Assembly (NCBI GenBank): GCA_002342685.1
Contig: DDQN01000094.1
Span: 1 to 64,000, forward strand
From: Vibrio sp. UBA2441
GTDB taxonomy: Bacteria; Pseudomonadota; Gammaproteobacteria; Enterobacterales; Vibrionaceae
DNA length: 64,000 nt
Reading direction: 5' to 3'
Below the pieces are notes generated by a model. The model saw nothing but the letters and a program-made list of their open reading frames with translations. It had not been told where the DNA came from and did no database searches. Of this stretch, positions 7,884 to 16,014 are shown one piece after another. Within the stretch, counting starts at the first letter, position 1. Each line of letters opens with the position of its first letter. A program made the translations under genes and the position numbers.

Positions 7884-9392
7884 ATGGAGTTCAGTGTAAA
7901 AAGTGGCAGCCCGGAGAAACAGCGTAGCGCATGTATCGTCGTGGGTGTATTCGAACCTCGCCGCCTCTCTCCAGTGGCAGAACAACTTGATAAAATCAGT
8001 GACGGCTATATCAGCTCTTTGCTTCGCCGCGGTGATTTAGAAGGCAAGCCCGGTCAAATGCTGCTTCTACATCAAGTACCTGGAGTTCTGTCAGAAAGAG
8101 TCCTGCTTGTTGGTTGTGGTAAAGAACGCGAACTGGGTGAACGTCAATATAAAGAGATCATCCAAAAAACCATTAGCACTCTTAACGAAACAGGTTCAAT
8201 GGAAGCCGTTTGTTTCTTAACTGAATTGCATGTTAAGGGCCGAGATACCTATTGGAAAGTTCGTCAAGCTGTAGAGTCGACTAACGATGGCCTATACACA
8301 TTTGACCAGTTTAAAAGCAATAAACCAGAAACTCGCCGTCCTCTGCGCAAGCTTGTTTTCAACGTACCAACTCGCCGTGAGCTTAACCTAGGTGAGAAAG
8401 CAATTACACATGGTCTGGCGATTGCTTCTGGTGTTAGAGCCTCAAAAGACCTTGGTAATATGCCACCAAATGTGGCTAACCCTGCATATTTGGCCTCTCA
8501 GGCTCGCCGTCTTGCTGATGATTATGAATCAATTACAACAAAAATAATCGGCGAAGAAGAGATGGGTAAGCTAGGTATGACCTCTTATCTTGCTGTTGGC
8601 CGTGGCTCTCACAATGAATCTATGATGTCGGTAATGGAATACAAAGGTAGCGCAGACCCAGAAGCAAAACCTATTGTTATTATCGGTAAAGGCCTCACGT
8701 TTGACTCCGGTGGTATTTCTCTAAAACCTGGCGAAGCTATGGATGAGATGAAATATGACATGTGTGGTGCGGCTTCAGTCTTTGGCACAATGAAAGCACT
8801 CGCTAAATTAAACCTCCCGATCAATGTTGTCATGATCCTCGCGGGTTGTGAAAACATGCCGGGAAGCAACGCTTATCGTCCAGGCGATATCTTGACAACC
8901 ATGTCAGGACAAACCGTTGAAGTACTTAATACCGATGCCGAAGGTCGTCTGGTTCTGTGTGATGCACTGACTTATGTTGAGCGATTTGATCCTGAATGTG
9001 TAATTGACGTAGCAACACTCACTGGCGCGTGTGTTATTGCACTAGGACATCACATTAGCGGGCTTGTAGCGAACCACAATCCATTAGCACATGAACTCGT
9101 CAATGCTTCTGAGCAAGCGGGTGATCGCGCTTGGCGCATGCCGATGGCTGATGAGTACCAAGAACAAATTGCCAGCCCATTTGCCGATATGGCGAATATT
9201 GGTGGCCGTCCGGGAGGCACCATCACCGCAGGTTGTTTCTTATCTCGCTTTACTAAAAAATATAACTGGGCACATATTGATATTGCAGGTACTGCCTGGA
9301 AGTCAGGAAAAGCCAAAGGTTCAACAGGTCGGCCAGTCTCTATGCTTGTCCAATTCCTGCTCAATCGCAGTGGCCAAGAGATTGAGGAATAA
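7884..9392 (+). CDS. pepA: Leucyl (cytosol) aminopeptidase PepA
   Basis: M17-family hexameric aminopeptidase using two metal ions to remove N-terminal residues from peptides. In E. coli PepA also binds DNA as an accessory protein for XerCD recombination and as a repressor of carAB. The signature NTDAEGR is at residues 349-355, and the preceding GKGLTFDSGGISLKP and KYDMCGAASV blocks supply the catalytic Lys and metal ligands. Length 502 aa is standard. TAGGAG lies upstream of the ATG. Its carAB link is relevant because this window also holds pyrBI, argF and arcC, which all handle carbamoyl phosphate. Confidence 0.96.
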   Translation: MEFSVKSGSPEKQRSACIVVGVFEPRRLSPVAEQLDKISDGYISSLLRRGDLEGKPGQMLLLHQVPGVLSERVLLVGCGKERELGERQYKEIIQKTISTLNETGSMEAVCFLTELHVKGRDTYWKVRQAVESTNDGLYTFDQFKSNKPETRRPLRKLVFNVPTRRELNLGEKAITHGLAIASGVRASKDLGNMPPNVANPAYLASQARRLADDYESITTKIIGEEEMGKLGMTSYLAVGRGSHNESMMSVMEYKGSADPEAKPIVIIGKGLTFDSGGISLKPGEAMDEMKYDMCGAASVFGTMKALAKLNLPINVVMILAGCENMPGSNAYRPGDILTTMSGQTVEVLNTDAEGRLVLCDALTYVERFDPECVIDVATLTGACVIALGHHISGLVANHNPLAHELVNASEQAGDRAWRMPMADEYQEQIASPFADMANIGGRPGGTITAGCFLSRFTKKYNWAHIDIAGTAWKSGKAKGSTGRPVSMLVQFLLNRSGQEIEE

Positions 9393-9408
9393 TGAACTCA
9401 AATTAGAT

Positions 9409-9436
9409 AAAGGGCCTTAATTTAGGCCCTTTTCTT
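9409..9436 (+). terminator. Terminator after pepA
   Basis: Stem AAAGGGCCT / AGGCCCTTT (9409-9417 and 9424-9432) with a six-base loop, followed by a T-rich run, 17 bp after the pepA stop codon. holC begins only 12 bp further on, so some read-through is likely. Confidence 0.85.
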
Positions 9437-9447
9437 TTGTCGATGTT

Positions 9448-9897
9448 ATGAATACTGCAACCTTTTATATTGTTCAGCAAGACTCTGCACAAAGCACACC
9501 ATCTGGCTTTGAAGAGTATGTATTGTTTTTAATACGTCACTTTTCTCAGCAAGGTGCAAAACTGTATATCAATGCGACAGATAAGCAGGAAGCCGAACAC
9601 TGGGATGATATTATCTGGCAACTACCGCCAGAGCAGTTTTTGCCTCATCATCTGATCGGTGAAGGACCCAAAAACGGCACTTCCATTGAAATAGGCTACA
9701 GCAGGTTGAAAGCCAGCTGGAATCGCCAACTGGTGATAAATGTGGCGAATGATACGACAATCTTTGCGGGAACCTTTGCTCAAGTGGTAGACTTCGTTCC
9801 TTGTGATGAAAAAGCGAAGCAACTTGCCCGAGAAAGGTATAAAATTTACCGTCAGGCAGGATATCAGCTACAGACCATCGACATAAAATATCCATAG
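9448..9897 (+). CDS. holC: DNA polymerase III chi subunit HolC
   Basis: Clamp-loader accessory subunit that joins psi (HolD) to single-stranded DNA binding protein at the replication fork. The family start ATFYIV is followed by an alpha/beta fold with the HFSQQGAKLYI and WQLPPEQFLPHHLIGEGP blocks typical of chi. Length 149 aa is normal. The pepA-holC-valS order is the same as in E. coli and other vibrios, which supports the call. Confidence 0.94.
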   Translation: MNTATFYIVQQDSAQSTPSGFEEYVLFLIRHFSQQGAKLYINATDKQEAEHWDDIIWQLPPEQFLPHHLIGEGPKNGTSIEIGYSRLKASWNRQLVINVANDTTIFAGTFAQVVDFVPCDEKAKQLARERYKIYRQAGYQLQTIDIKYP

Positions 9898-9902
9898 CCA
9901 AT

Positions 9903-9948
9903 CCTTATAGGTAACCTCCTTCACCATCGAGGAATATTACCTATAAGG
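9903..9948. repeat. Long inverted repeat between holC and valS
   Basis: CCTTATAGGTAA at 9903-9914 and its exact complement TTACCTATAAGG at 9937-9948, with an inner CCTC/GAGG pairing. No T-run follows, so it is not a standard intrinsic terminator. It may be an mRNA processing or stability hairpin, or a protein site. Nothing like a T-box (a Gram-positive valS control element) is seen. Confidence 0.7.
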
Positions 9949-9999
9949 TTTGGCAACTTTCATTTAAGTATTAACTAAAAAGTATCCATTAAGACTGCT

Positions 10000-12861
10000 A
10001 TGGAAAAGACATATAACCCAACATCAATCGAGCAATCTCTATACCAAACTTGGGAAGAGAAAGGCTATTTCAAACCACACGGCGATACTTCTAAAGAAGC
10101 TTATAGCATCATGATTCCGCCGCCGAACGTTACCGGCAGCCTTCATATGGGCCACGCATTCCAAGATACCATCATGGACACGTTAATTCGCTGTGAACGT
10201 ATGAAAGGAAAAAATACCCTCTGGCAAGTCGGTACAGACCACGCCGGTATTGCGACCCAAATGGTTGTTGAGCGCAAGATTGCTGCTGAAGAAGGCAAAA
10301 CCAAACATGATTATGGCCGTGAAGCATTTATCGACAAAATCTGGGAATGGAAAGGTGAGTCTGGCGGCACTATTACTAAACAACTTCGTCGTTTAGGTGC
10401 GTCAGTTGATTGGGATCGTGAACGATTCACTATGGATGATGGCCTATCTGCAGCCACTCAAGAAGTTTTTGTTCGTCTTTACGAAGAAGACCTTATCTAT
10501 CGTGGCAAACGTCTGGTTAACTGGGATCCTAAACTACATACTGCCATTTCTGATCTTGAAGTAGAAAACAAAGACAAAAAAGGCTTCATGTGGCACTTCC
10601 GTTACCCTCTTGCTGATGGCGCTAAGACGGCGGAAGGTAAAGATTACATTGTTGTTGCAACCACTCGTCCAGAAACAATGCTGGGTGATACTGGTGTTGC
10701 AGTCAACCCGGAAGATCCTCGTTACAAAGACCTTATTGGTAAAAAAATCCTACTTCCTGTCGTAAACCGCCTAATCCCAATTGTTGGTGATGAGCATGCT
10801 GATATGGAAAAAGGCACTGGTTGTGTAAAAATCACACCAGCCCATGATTTCAATGACTATGAAGTGGGTAAGCGTAACAACCTGCCAATGATCAATATTT
10901 TGACATTCAATGGTGATATTCGCGACAACGCAGAAGTATTTAACACCAATGGTGAAGAGAGTGATGTGTATAGCTCTGAGCTTCCAGAAAAATACCATGG
11001 TATGGAACGTTTTGCAGCGCGAAAAGCTATTGTTGCCGATTTTGAACAGCTAGGTTTTCTTGAAGAAATTAAAGACCACGACTTAACCGTTCCTTACGGT
11101 GACCGCGGTGGTGTTGTTATCGAACCAATGCTAACTGACCAATGGTACGTACGTACCGCCACGCTTGCAGAACCTGCGGTTAAAGCCGTTGAAGATGGTC
11201 AAATCCAATTTGTACCTAAGCAATACGAAAACATGTACTTCTCTTGGATGCGTGACGTACAAGATTGGTGTATTTCTCGCCAACTTTGGTGGGGGCATCG
11301 TATCCCAGCTTGGTATGACAATGATGGTAAAGTTTACGTTGGTCGCACTGAAGAAGAAGTTCGTGAGAAAAACAACCTTTCTCCTGTCATCGTACTTCGC
11401 CAAGATGATGATGTTCTTGATACATGGTTCTCATCTGCCCTTTGGACATTTGGAACACAAGGCTGGCCTGAAAACACCGATGCACTGAAGACATTCCACC
11501 CATCAGAAGTTCTGGTATCTGGCTTTGATATTATCTTCTTCTGGGTTGCCCGTATGATCATGATGACCATGCACTTCGTTAAAGATGAAGAAGGCAAACC
11601 ACAAGTACCGTTCAAAACCGTTTACATGACTGGCCTTATCCGTGATGAAAACGGCGATAAGATGTCGAAATCAAAAGGGAACGTTCTCGACCCTATCGAC
11701 ATGATCGACGGTATTGATCTTGAGTCTTTGGTAGAAAAGCGTTGTGGCAACATGATGCAGCCAAAACTGGCGGCCAAGATCGAAAAGAACACTCGTAAAA
11801 CATTCGAAGGAGGTATTGAACCTTACGGTACCGATGCCCTTCGTTTCACTCTTGCTGCTATGGCTTCTACCGGACGTGATATTAACTGGGACATGAAACG
11901 CCTTGAAGGTTATCGTAACTTCTGTAATAAGCTATGGAACGCAAGCCGTTACGTACTAATGAATACAGAAGATCACGATTGTGGCATGAATGAAGGTGCA
12001 GAACTTGAATTCTCACTTGCCGACAAATGGATCGAATCTCAGTTTGAAATCGCAGCAAAAGACTTCAATGCTCATATTGAAAACTACCGCTTAGATATGG
12101 CGGCAAATACCATTTATGAGTTTATCTGGAATCAATTCTGTGACTGGTACTTAGAGCTGACTAAGCCCGTTCTTTGGAAAGGTAGCGAAGCACAACAGCG
12201 TGCGACTCGTTATACACTAATTACAGTTCTAGAAAAGACATTACGTCTTGCTCACCCTATTCTTCCATACATCACAGAGTCTATCTGGCAGAGCGTTAAA
12301 CCGCTAATTAACGGTGTTGAAGGCGAAACCATCATGACTCAGGCACTTCCTCAATATGACGAAGCCAATTTTGATGAATCGACTATTGCAGATATTGAGT
12401 GGGTGAAGGCCTTTATCTCTAGTATCCGTAACCTTCGTGCCGAATACGATATCGCGCCAAGCAAACCACTTGATGTGATGCTAAAAGCCGCGGATGCCAC
12501 TGATAGTGCCCGTCTGGAAGCAAACCTGACCGTAATTCAGTCTTTAGCTAAACTGGAAACTATTAACGTTCTGGCTGACGGTGAAGAAACTCCGGCGTGT
12601 GCTACTGCACTTGTTGGTAAATCTGAGTTAATGATCCCTATGGCTGGGCTTATTGATAAAGACGCGGAGCTTACTCGTCTGACTAACGAAGTTAAGAAGA
12701 TTGAAGGTGAGATTAAACGTATTGAAGGTAAACTTAATAACCAAGGTTTCGTTGCAAAGGCACCAGAAGCTGTTGTCGCTAAAGAGCGTGAGAAGCTTGA
12801 TGGTTACAAAGAAACACTGGTTAAGCTAGCAGAGCAAAAAGCAACAATCGCAGCGCTATAA
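10000..12861 (+). CDS. valS: Valyl-tRNA synthetase
   Basis: Class I aminoacyl-tRNA synthetase charging tRNA-Val, with an editing domain that clears mischarged threonine. The HIGH-type motif appears as HMGH at residues 49-52 after PPPNVTGS, and KMSKS is at 554-558. The editing CP1 domain lies between (TTRPETMLGDTGVAVNP region). A C-terminal coiled coil (LTRLTNEVKKIEGEIKRIEG) is the ValS-specific tRNA-binding arm. Length 953 aa is full. Confidence 0.98.
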   Translation: MEKTYNPTSIEQSLYQTWEEKGYFKPHGDTSKEAYSIMIPPPNVTGSLHMGHAFQDTIMDTLIRCERMKGKNTLWQVGTDHAGIATQMVVERKIAAEEGKTKHDYGREAFIDKIWEWKGESGGTITKQLRRLGASVDWDRERFTMDDGLSAATQEVFVRLYEEDLIYRGKRLVNWDPKLHTAISDLEVENKDKKGFMWHFRYPLADGAKTAEGKDYIVVATTRPETMLGDTGVAVNPEDPRYKDLIGKKILLPVVNRLIPIVGDEHADMEKGTGCVKITPAHDFNDYEVGKRNNLPMINILTFNGDIRDNAEVFNTNGEESDVYSSELPEKYHGMERFAARKAIVADFEQLGFLEEIKDHDLTVPYGDRGGVVIEPMLTDQWYVRTATLAEPAVKAVEDGQIQFVPKQYENMYFSWMRDVQDWCISRQLWWGHRIPAWYDNDGKVYVGRTEEEVREKNNLSPVIVLRQDDDVLDTWFSSALWTFGTQGWPENTDALKTFHPSEVLVSGFDIIFFWVARMIMMTMHFVKDEEGKPQVPFKTVYMTGLIRDENGDKMSKSKGNVLDPIDMIDGIDLESLVEKRCGNMMQPKLAAKIEKNTRKTFEGGIEPYGTDALRFTLAAMASTGRDINWDMKRLEGYRNFCNKLWNASRYVLMNTEDHDCGMNEGAELEFSLADKWIESQFEIAAKDFNAHIENYRLDMAANTIYEFIWNQFCDWYLELTKPVLWKGSEAQQRATRYTLITVLEKTLRLAHPILPYITESIWQSVKPLINGVEGETIMTQALPQYDEANFDESTIADIEWVKAFISSIRNLRAEYDIAPSKPLDVMLKAADATDSARLEANLTVIQSLAKLETINVLADGEETPACATALVGKSELMIPMAGLIDKDAELTRLTNEVKKIEGEIKRIEGKLNNQGFVAKAPEAVVAKEREKLDGYKETLVKLAEQKATIAAL

Positions 12862-12881
12862 GTAAAAGCCATACTAAAAAA

Positions 12882-12918
12882 CGTAAATCGGTGACTGGTC
12901 ACCAGTCATCGATTTACG
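12882..12918. repeat. Near-perfect 17-bp inverted repeat after valS
   Basis: The left arm CGTAAATCGGTGACTGG and right arm CCAGTCATCGATTTACG flank a 3-base centre, with one G/A mismatch tolerated as a G-U pair in RNA. It starts 20 bp after the valS stop and may act as the end of the transcript, but it is followed by GC-rich sequence, not a T-run. Confidence 0.65.
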
Positions 12919-12955
12919 ATCGCCGCCCTCCCCCGTAAACTTGTCACCCGCTCTC

Positions 12956-13021
12956 ACCCATAACCCGCTCTTTCTCCATCACCCACTGCCTGTTGCCTGT
13001 TGCCTATTGCCTATTGCCTAT
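12956..13021. repeat. Heptamer tandem repeats between valS and the GNAT gene
   Basis: Five tandem 7-bp units TGCCTRT (two TGCCTGT then three TGCCTAT) at 12987-13021. Just before them, CACCCATAACCC around 12957-12967 reads, on the other strand, as the GGGTTAT heptamer found in tandem at 54771 and 57254. The gap from 12862 to 13101 holds no gene. Confidence 0.8.
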
Positions 13022-13101
13022 CGCCAATCATCCCCCTTGACTTAACCTCCTCTGCTGTCTAACTTAATACCCATTGTTTTCCCCTATGAGTAATTAGATC
13101 T

Positions 13102-13587
13102 GTGACTGAATATGTAATAAGAAAGATTGAATTATCTGATAATGCTGACATCGCTCACGTGATTCGAGTCGTTTCTACTGAATACGGACTCACTGAAGAT
13201 AAAGGCTTTAGCATTGCCGATCCTACTCTGGATACCTTATTTCAGGTTTATCAGCAAAACTTGTCCCGATACTGGGTTATTGAACTGAATGGGAAAATAC
13301 TCGGGGGAGCAGGTATCGCACCTCTAGGCGGAAAAGAAGGCGTTTGTGAACTACAAAAAATGTATTTTTTACCCGAGATTCGAGGGAAAGGACTAGCAAA
13401 GAAACTGACTGCACTCTGTTTTGATTTTGCTAGAAAGCAAGGATTTAGTGGCTGCTACCTGGAAACTACAGCCAACCTTTCGGAAGCCATTGCCCTGTAC
13501 CATAAACTTGGTTTCAAACAGCTCGATTACGCTCTTGGTAATACTGGACACTGTGACTGCGAAGTTAGAATGCTGAGAGCCCTATAA
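13102..13587 (+). CDS. GNAT family N-acetyltransferase
   Basis: Predicted acetyl-CoA-dependent N-acetyltransferase of unknown substrate. The acetyl-CoA binding motif A is visible as LQKMYFLPEIRGKGLAKKL (the RGKGLA pyrophosphate loop), followed by motif B near the C-terminus (NLSEAIALYHKLGFKQLDY). Length 161 aa is that of a single GNAT domain. The start is GTG at 13102; no better in-frame start is seen nearby. It follows valS as in other vibrios I remember. Confidence 0.88.
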   Translation: MTEYVIRKIELSDNADIAHVIRVVSTEYGLTEDKGFSIADPTLDTLFQVYQQNLSRYWVIELNGKILGGAGIAPLGGKEGVCELQKMYFLPEIRGKGLAKKLTALCFDFARKQGFSGCYLETTANLSEAIALYHKLGFKQLDYALGNTGHCDCEVRMLRAL

Positions 13588-13608
13588 AAAACCTCTGCTC
13601 GGAATGAT

Positions 13609-14388
13609 TTAAACCGGATAATGCTGTGCATTTTTACTAGGATTGAGACTGATCTGGTGGGTCTGCTTCTGTCCGTCCAATTCAACTTCCAGCAAATAGA
13701 AATGCGTCTTCTCATACAGAGGCGCTTCCACCTGAAACAGCGCACTTGTCTGACTTAAACGGGTATCAAGCGGCATCTGATAAGTCATTCCATTAAACTT
13801 AACCTTTGCTGACACTAATCCCGGCGAATACACGTGATAAAAAAGATCAACTTTGAATTCACAGCCACCTCCGTGATGCCAAATCTGTTCTGTAGAAATA
13901 TAATCTAAGCTAACATTACGAACAAAGTGCAATACAGGCGCTTCCCATATACCTACCCTGAAATCTCGCTTGTGAGGCAGTTTATCGCCCAGCGCACATA
14001 CATTTTCATCCTCATCCAGCAACCAGTCCTCTTCTTGTTCCAAAAAGAGGACTTCAAATCGATTACGACCTAACTGAAGATACCTCTTAACGTCTTTTCG
14101 ATAACTGAGCTCACTACCATCACAGTCAAAGACAGCCTCACCATTGAGCCTGACCTCTGCATAATAATCGATACCACCGATGACTAGATTAACCACCGGG
14201 AACTCAAGCATACTTTCATCTACTTCTATATCATGCATTAAATGCCATTCCTGCTGAGCTATCTCTTTTTCAGATAAGCTCTTCGGCAATACTTCACTTA
14301 ATGGAGCAGGAAAAGTGATGTCATCCTGTGGAACAGAAAGATCCGATAACGGGGAAAGTTGCCAAAGTCCGGCGAGTGATAAATACAT
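13609..14388 (-). CDS. Stand-alone GH2-type sugar-binding (jelly-roll) protein
   Basis: The sequence resembles the non-catalytic N-terminal part of family 2 glycoside hydrolases such as beta-mannosidase: opening YLSLAGLWQLSPLSD, the EWHLMHDIEVDE strand, the GGIDYYAEVRLNGEAVFDCDG block and KRDFRVGIWEAPVLHF, followed by an Ig-like second part (about residues 160-250). The TIM-barrel catalytic domain is absent, so it cannot be a full hydrolase. There is no signal peptide, so it is cytoplasmic. A terminator separates it from the sialidase upstream, so it probably has its own promoter. A carbohydrate-related role is inferred. Confidence 0.7.
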   Translation of the reverse strand: MYLSLAGLWQLSPLSDLSVPQDDITFPAPLSEVLPKSLSEKEIAQQEWHLMHDIEVDESMLEFPVVNLVIGGIDYYAEVRLNGEAVFDCDGSELSYRKDVKRYLQLGRNRFEVLFLEQEEDWLLDEDENVCALGDKLPHKRDFRVGIWEAPVLHFVRNVSLDYISTEQIWHHGGGCEFKVDLFYHVYSPGLVSAKVKFNGMTYQMPLDTRLSQTSALFQVEAPLYEKTHFYLLEVELDGQKQTHQISLNPSKNAQHYPV

Positions 14389-14452
14389 ACATTTCTTGAG
14401 CTAGATCAATTTTTGATATTATATGTAACTTTTACAGTAAATAGCCAGACAA

Positions 14453-14482
14453 AAAAACTCGGCATACCAATGCCGAGTTTTT
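14453..14482. terminator. Bidirectional terminator after the sialidase gene
   Basis: Stem AAAAACTCGGCAT / ATGCCGAGTTTTT with an ACCA loop; A and T runs flank both arms. It lies 48 bp after the sialidase stop on the minus strand and closes the sialidase-TRAP transcript. Confidence 0.93.
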
Positions 14483-14529
14483 AGTTACATCAAAAATTAA
14501 ATTATTACAGTATCAATCAACCTGAAATG

Positions 14530-15948
14530 TTATGGATTCCAGTTTTCCCGCTTATCACCTTCTAATATTTCCGGATTCAGTAGATGGTGAGATCCATTCC
14601 AGGTAGGATGATATTCAAAACCATTATCCACCCAATCTGGGTCCATAATAGGACGAAAATCTCGCGTATCTAGTTCCGTATAGAAAAGCTCTTTAATACG
14701 TTTAATAGCATGTTTTGTCTGTACTTCTTCCCATATAACACCGATGCGATTATCACCTAAGTAGATGGTAGAAGAATTTGAAAAACCAGTCTTAGAAATA
14801 GGTTGCACTATATTGACAGGGGAAGTGTCGTAATCCAGCATTTCTTCAGGATCAATTCTATGAGTCCAGCCTTCTCTACGATTTGATATTGACTCATCAC
14901 TGCCATAGTGAACACTGGTCGTATAATAAATAAATCGGCCATCAGTCGCTAATCCCGGTTGAGTCGGAGTATAGAAACGTCCCGTGAATGGTGTCATCTC
15001 AGACCCTATCATAGGGCCATACTCATTGAACCCCGCTTGCCAGGTTTCACCTTGATTCAGACTATAAGCCAACCCTGAGCCATCATACTCATAATTACCC
15101 AGTAAACGAGAGAACAGATAGGTTACTCCATTGGTATAAATGATTTGAGGTTCACCAATGAGGCCCTCACTTGAACCTGTACTCACCAAATTGGATGGCA
15201 TCCAGTCCCCACCCGTATCTTTGAAAGCGACTTTAAAGGCCCCTTTTGCCACTCTGTTTTCTGCACTACATTCTGGCTGATAGTTAACAGGTAATGAGCT
15301 TCCATCTGCGTACTTTATGGTATGCATCGGTATAATTATCCTACCAGCATTTGGCTCACCGTCAGGAACAATGATTGCCCTACCCGGCCCGACAGTCACC
15401 GTTTCACAAGGGTTAGCTACTTGCGCTGTAATATCTACAGGTGCCGACCAGGTATTACCGCTGTCTAAACTGTAGGTATGTAAAACTTCAACCCTTTGAA
15501 TATCATCACTGCTGCCCAAGGTAATGATTCGATTATAAAAAAGGTGCAGCGTATTGCTTTTTTCATCATAGGCTGAAGTTGGATTCATTAAATTATGTCT
15601 GAATGCCGATCCAAACTGAGGCACACTATCTTGTTGACGTTGAACCATAATAGTGTCACTTAGTTGACCATTATTACGATTTAACCGCCTTAAGATAAGA
15701 TTCTGTGCTTTGAAATCATGAAATGCTAATTCGATGTAACGTCTCTCAGCAAACAAGGCTATCTGATTACCATCAAGTTTTGCTATAGATGGAATTCGGT
15801 ACTGGTCAGCTGTTCCAGAGTAAAATACCTTTATTGAGTCATCGTTTCTTAGTGCATCATCTTGATCAATCGGAATATTCAATGCCATCGCACTGTGACT
15901 TAATAGAGCCAGGATCGGTAAAGAGAATATTAATCTTTTAATTGTCAT
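14530..15948 (-). CDS. Secreted sialidase (GH33-type, BNR repeats)
   Basis: Predicted exo-sialidase releasing sialic acid, or a related acidic sugar, from host glycans. A signal peptide covers residues 1-22 (cleavage after SAMA). The FRIP-type arginine motif is YRIPS at residues 50-54. Asp-boxes of the beta-propeller are visible as SLDSGNTW and a weaker SLNQGETW. An ERR (AERRY) and GRIIIP lie at family-typical places. It differs from the long multidomain V. cholerae NanH in lacking lectin domains. It is the last gene of the sulfatase-TRAP cluster, separated from the sulfatase by an internal terminator. Exact substrate unproven. Confidence 0.85.
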   Translation of the reverse strand: MTIKRLIFSLPILALLSHSAMALNIPIDQDDALRNDDSIKVFYSGTADQYRIPSIAKLDGNQIALFAERRYIELAFHDFKAQNLILRRLNRNNGQLSDTIMVQRQQDSVPQFGSAFRHNLMNPTSAYDEKSNTLHLFYNRIITLGSSDDIQRVEVLHTYSLDSGNTWSAPVDITAQVANPCETVTVGPGRAIIVPDGEPNAGRIIIPMHTIKYADGSSLPVNYQPECSAENRVAKGAFKVAFKDTGGDWMPSNLVSTGSSEGLIGEPQIIYTNGVTYLFSRLLGNYEYDGSGLAYSLNQGETWQAGFNEYGPMIGSEMTPFTGRFYTPTQPGLATDGRFIYYTTSVHYGSDESISNRREGWTHRIDPEEMLDYDTSPVNIVQPISKTGFSNSSTIYLGDNRIGVIWEEVQTKHAIKRIKELFYTELDTRDFRPIMDPDWVDNGFEYHPTWNGSHHLLNPEILEGDKRENWNP

Positions 15949-15964
15949 TTGATTACCACGCGGA

Positions 15965-16001
15965 TTAAAAAAAAGGCAACTAGTATTTCATAGCTGCCTT
16001 T
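15965..16001 (-). terminator. Internal terminator between sulfatase and sialidase genes
   Basis: On the minus strand the stem AAAGGCAGCTA / TAGTTGCCTTT (one mismatch) is followed by a run of T. It begins 14 bp after the sulfatase stop and leaves only about 16 bp before the sialidase start, so sialidase expression probably depends on read-through. That would lower its level relative to the transporter. Confidence 0.85.
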
Positions 16002-16014
16002 CTGGTTTCATTTA

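Noticed and set aside
9898..9999. T-box element controlling valS
   Set aside because: The inverted repeat is present but there is no T-box consensus or specifier loop, and T-boxes are largely Gram-positive.
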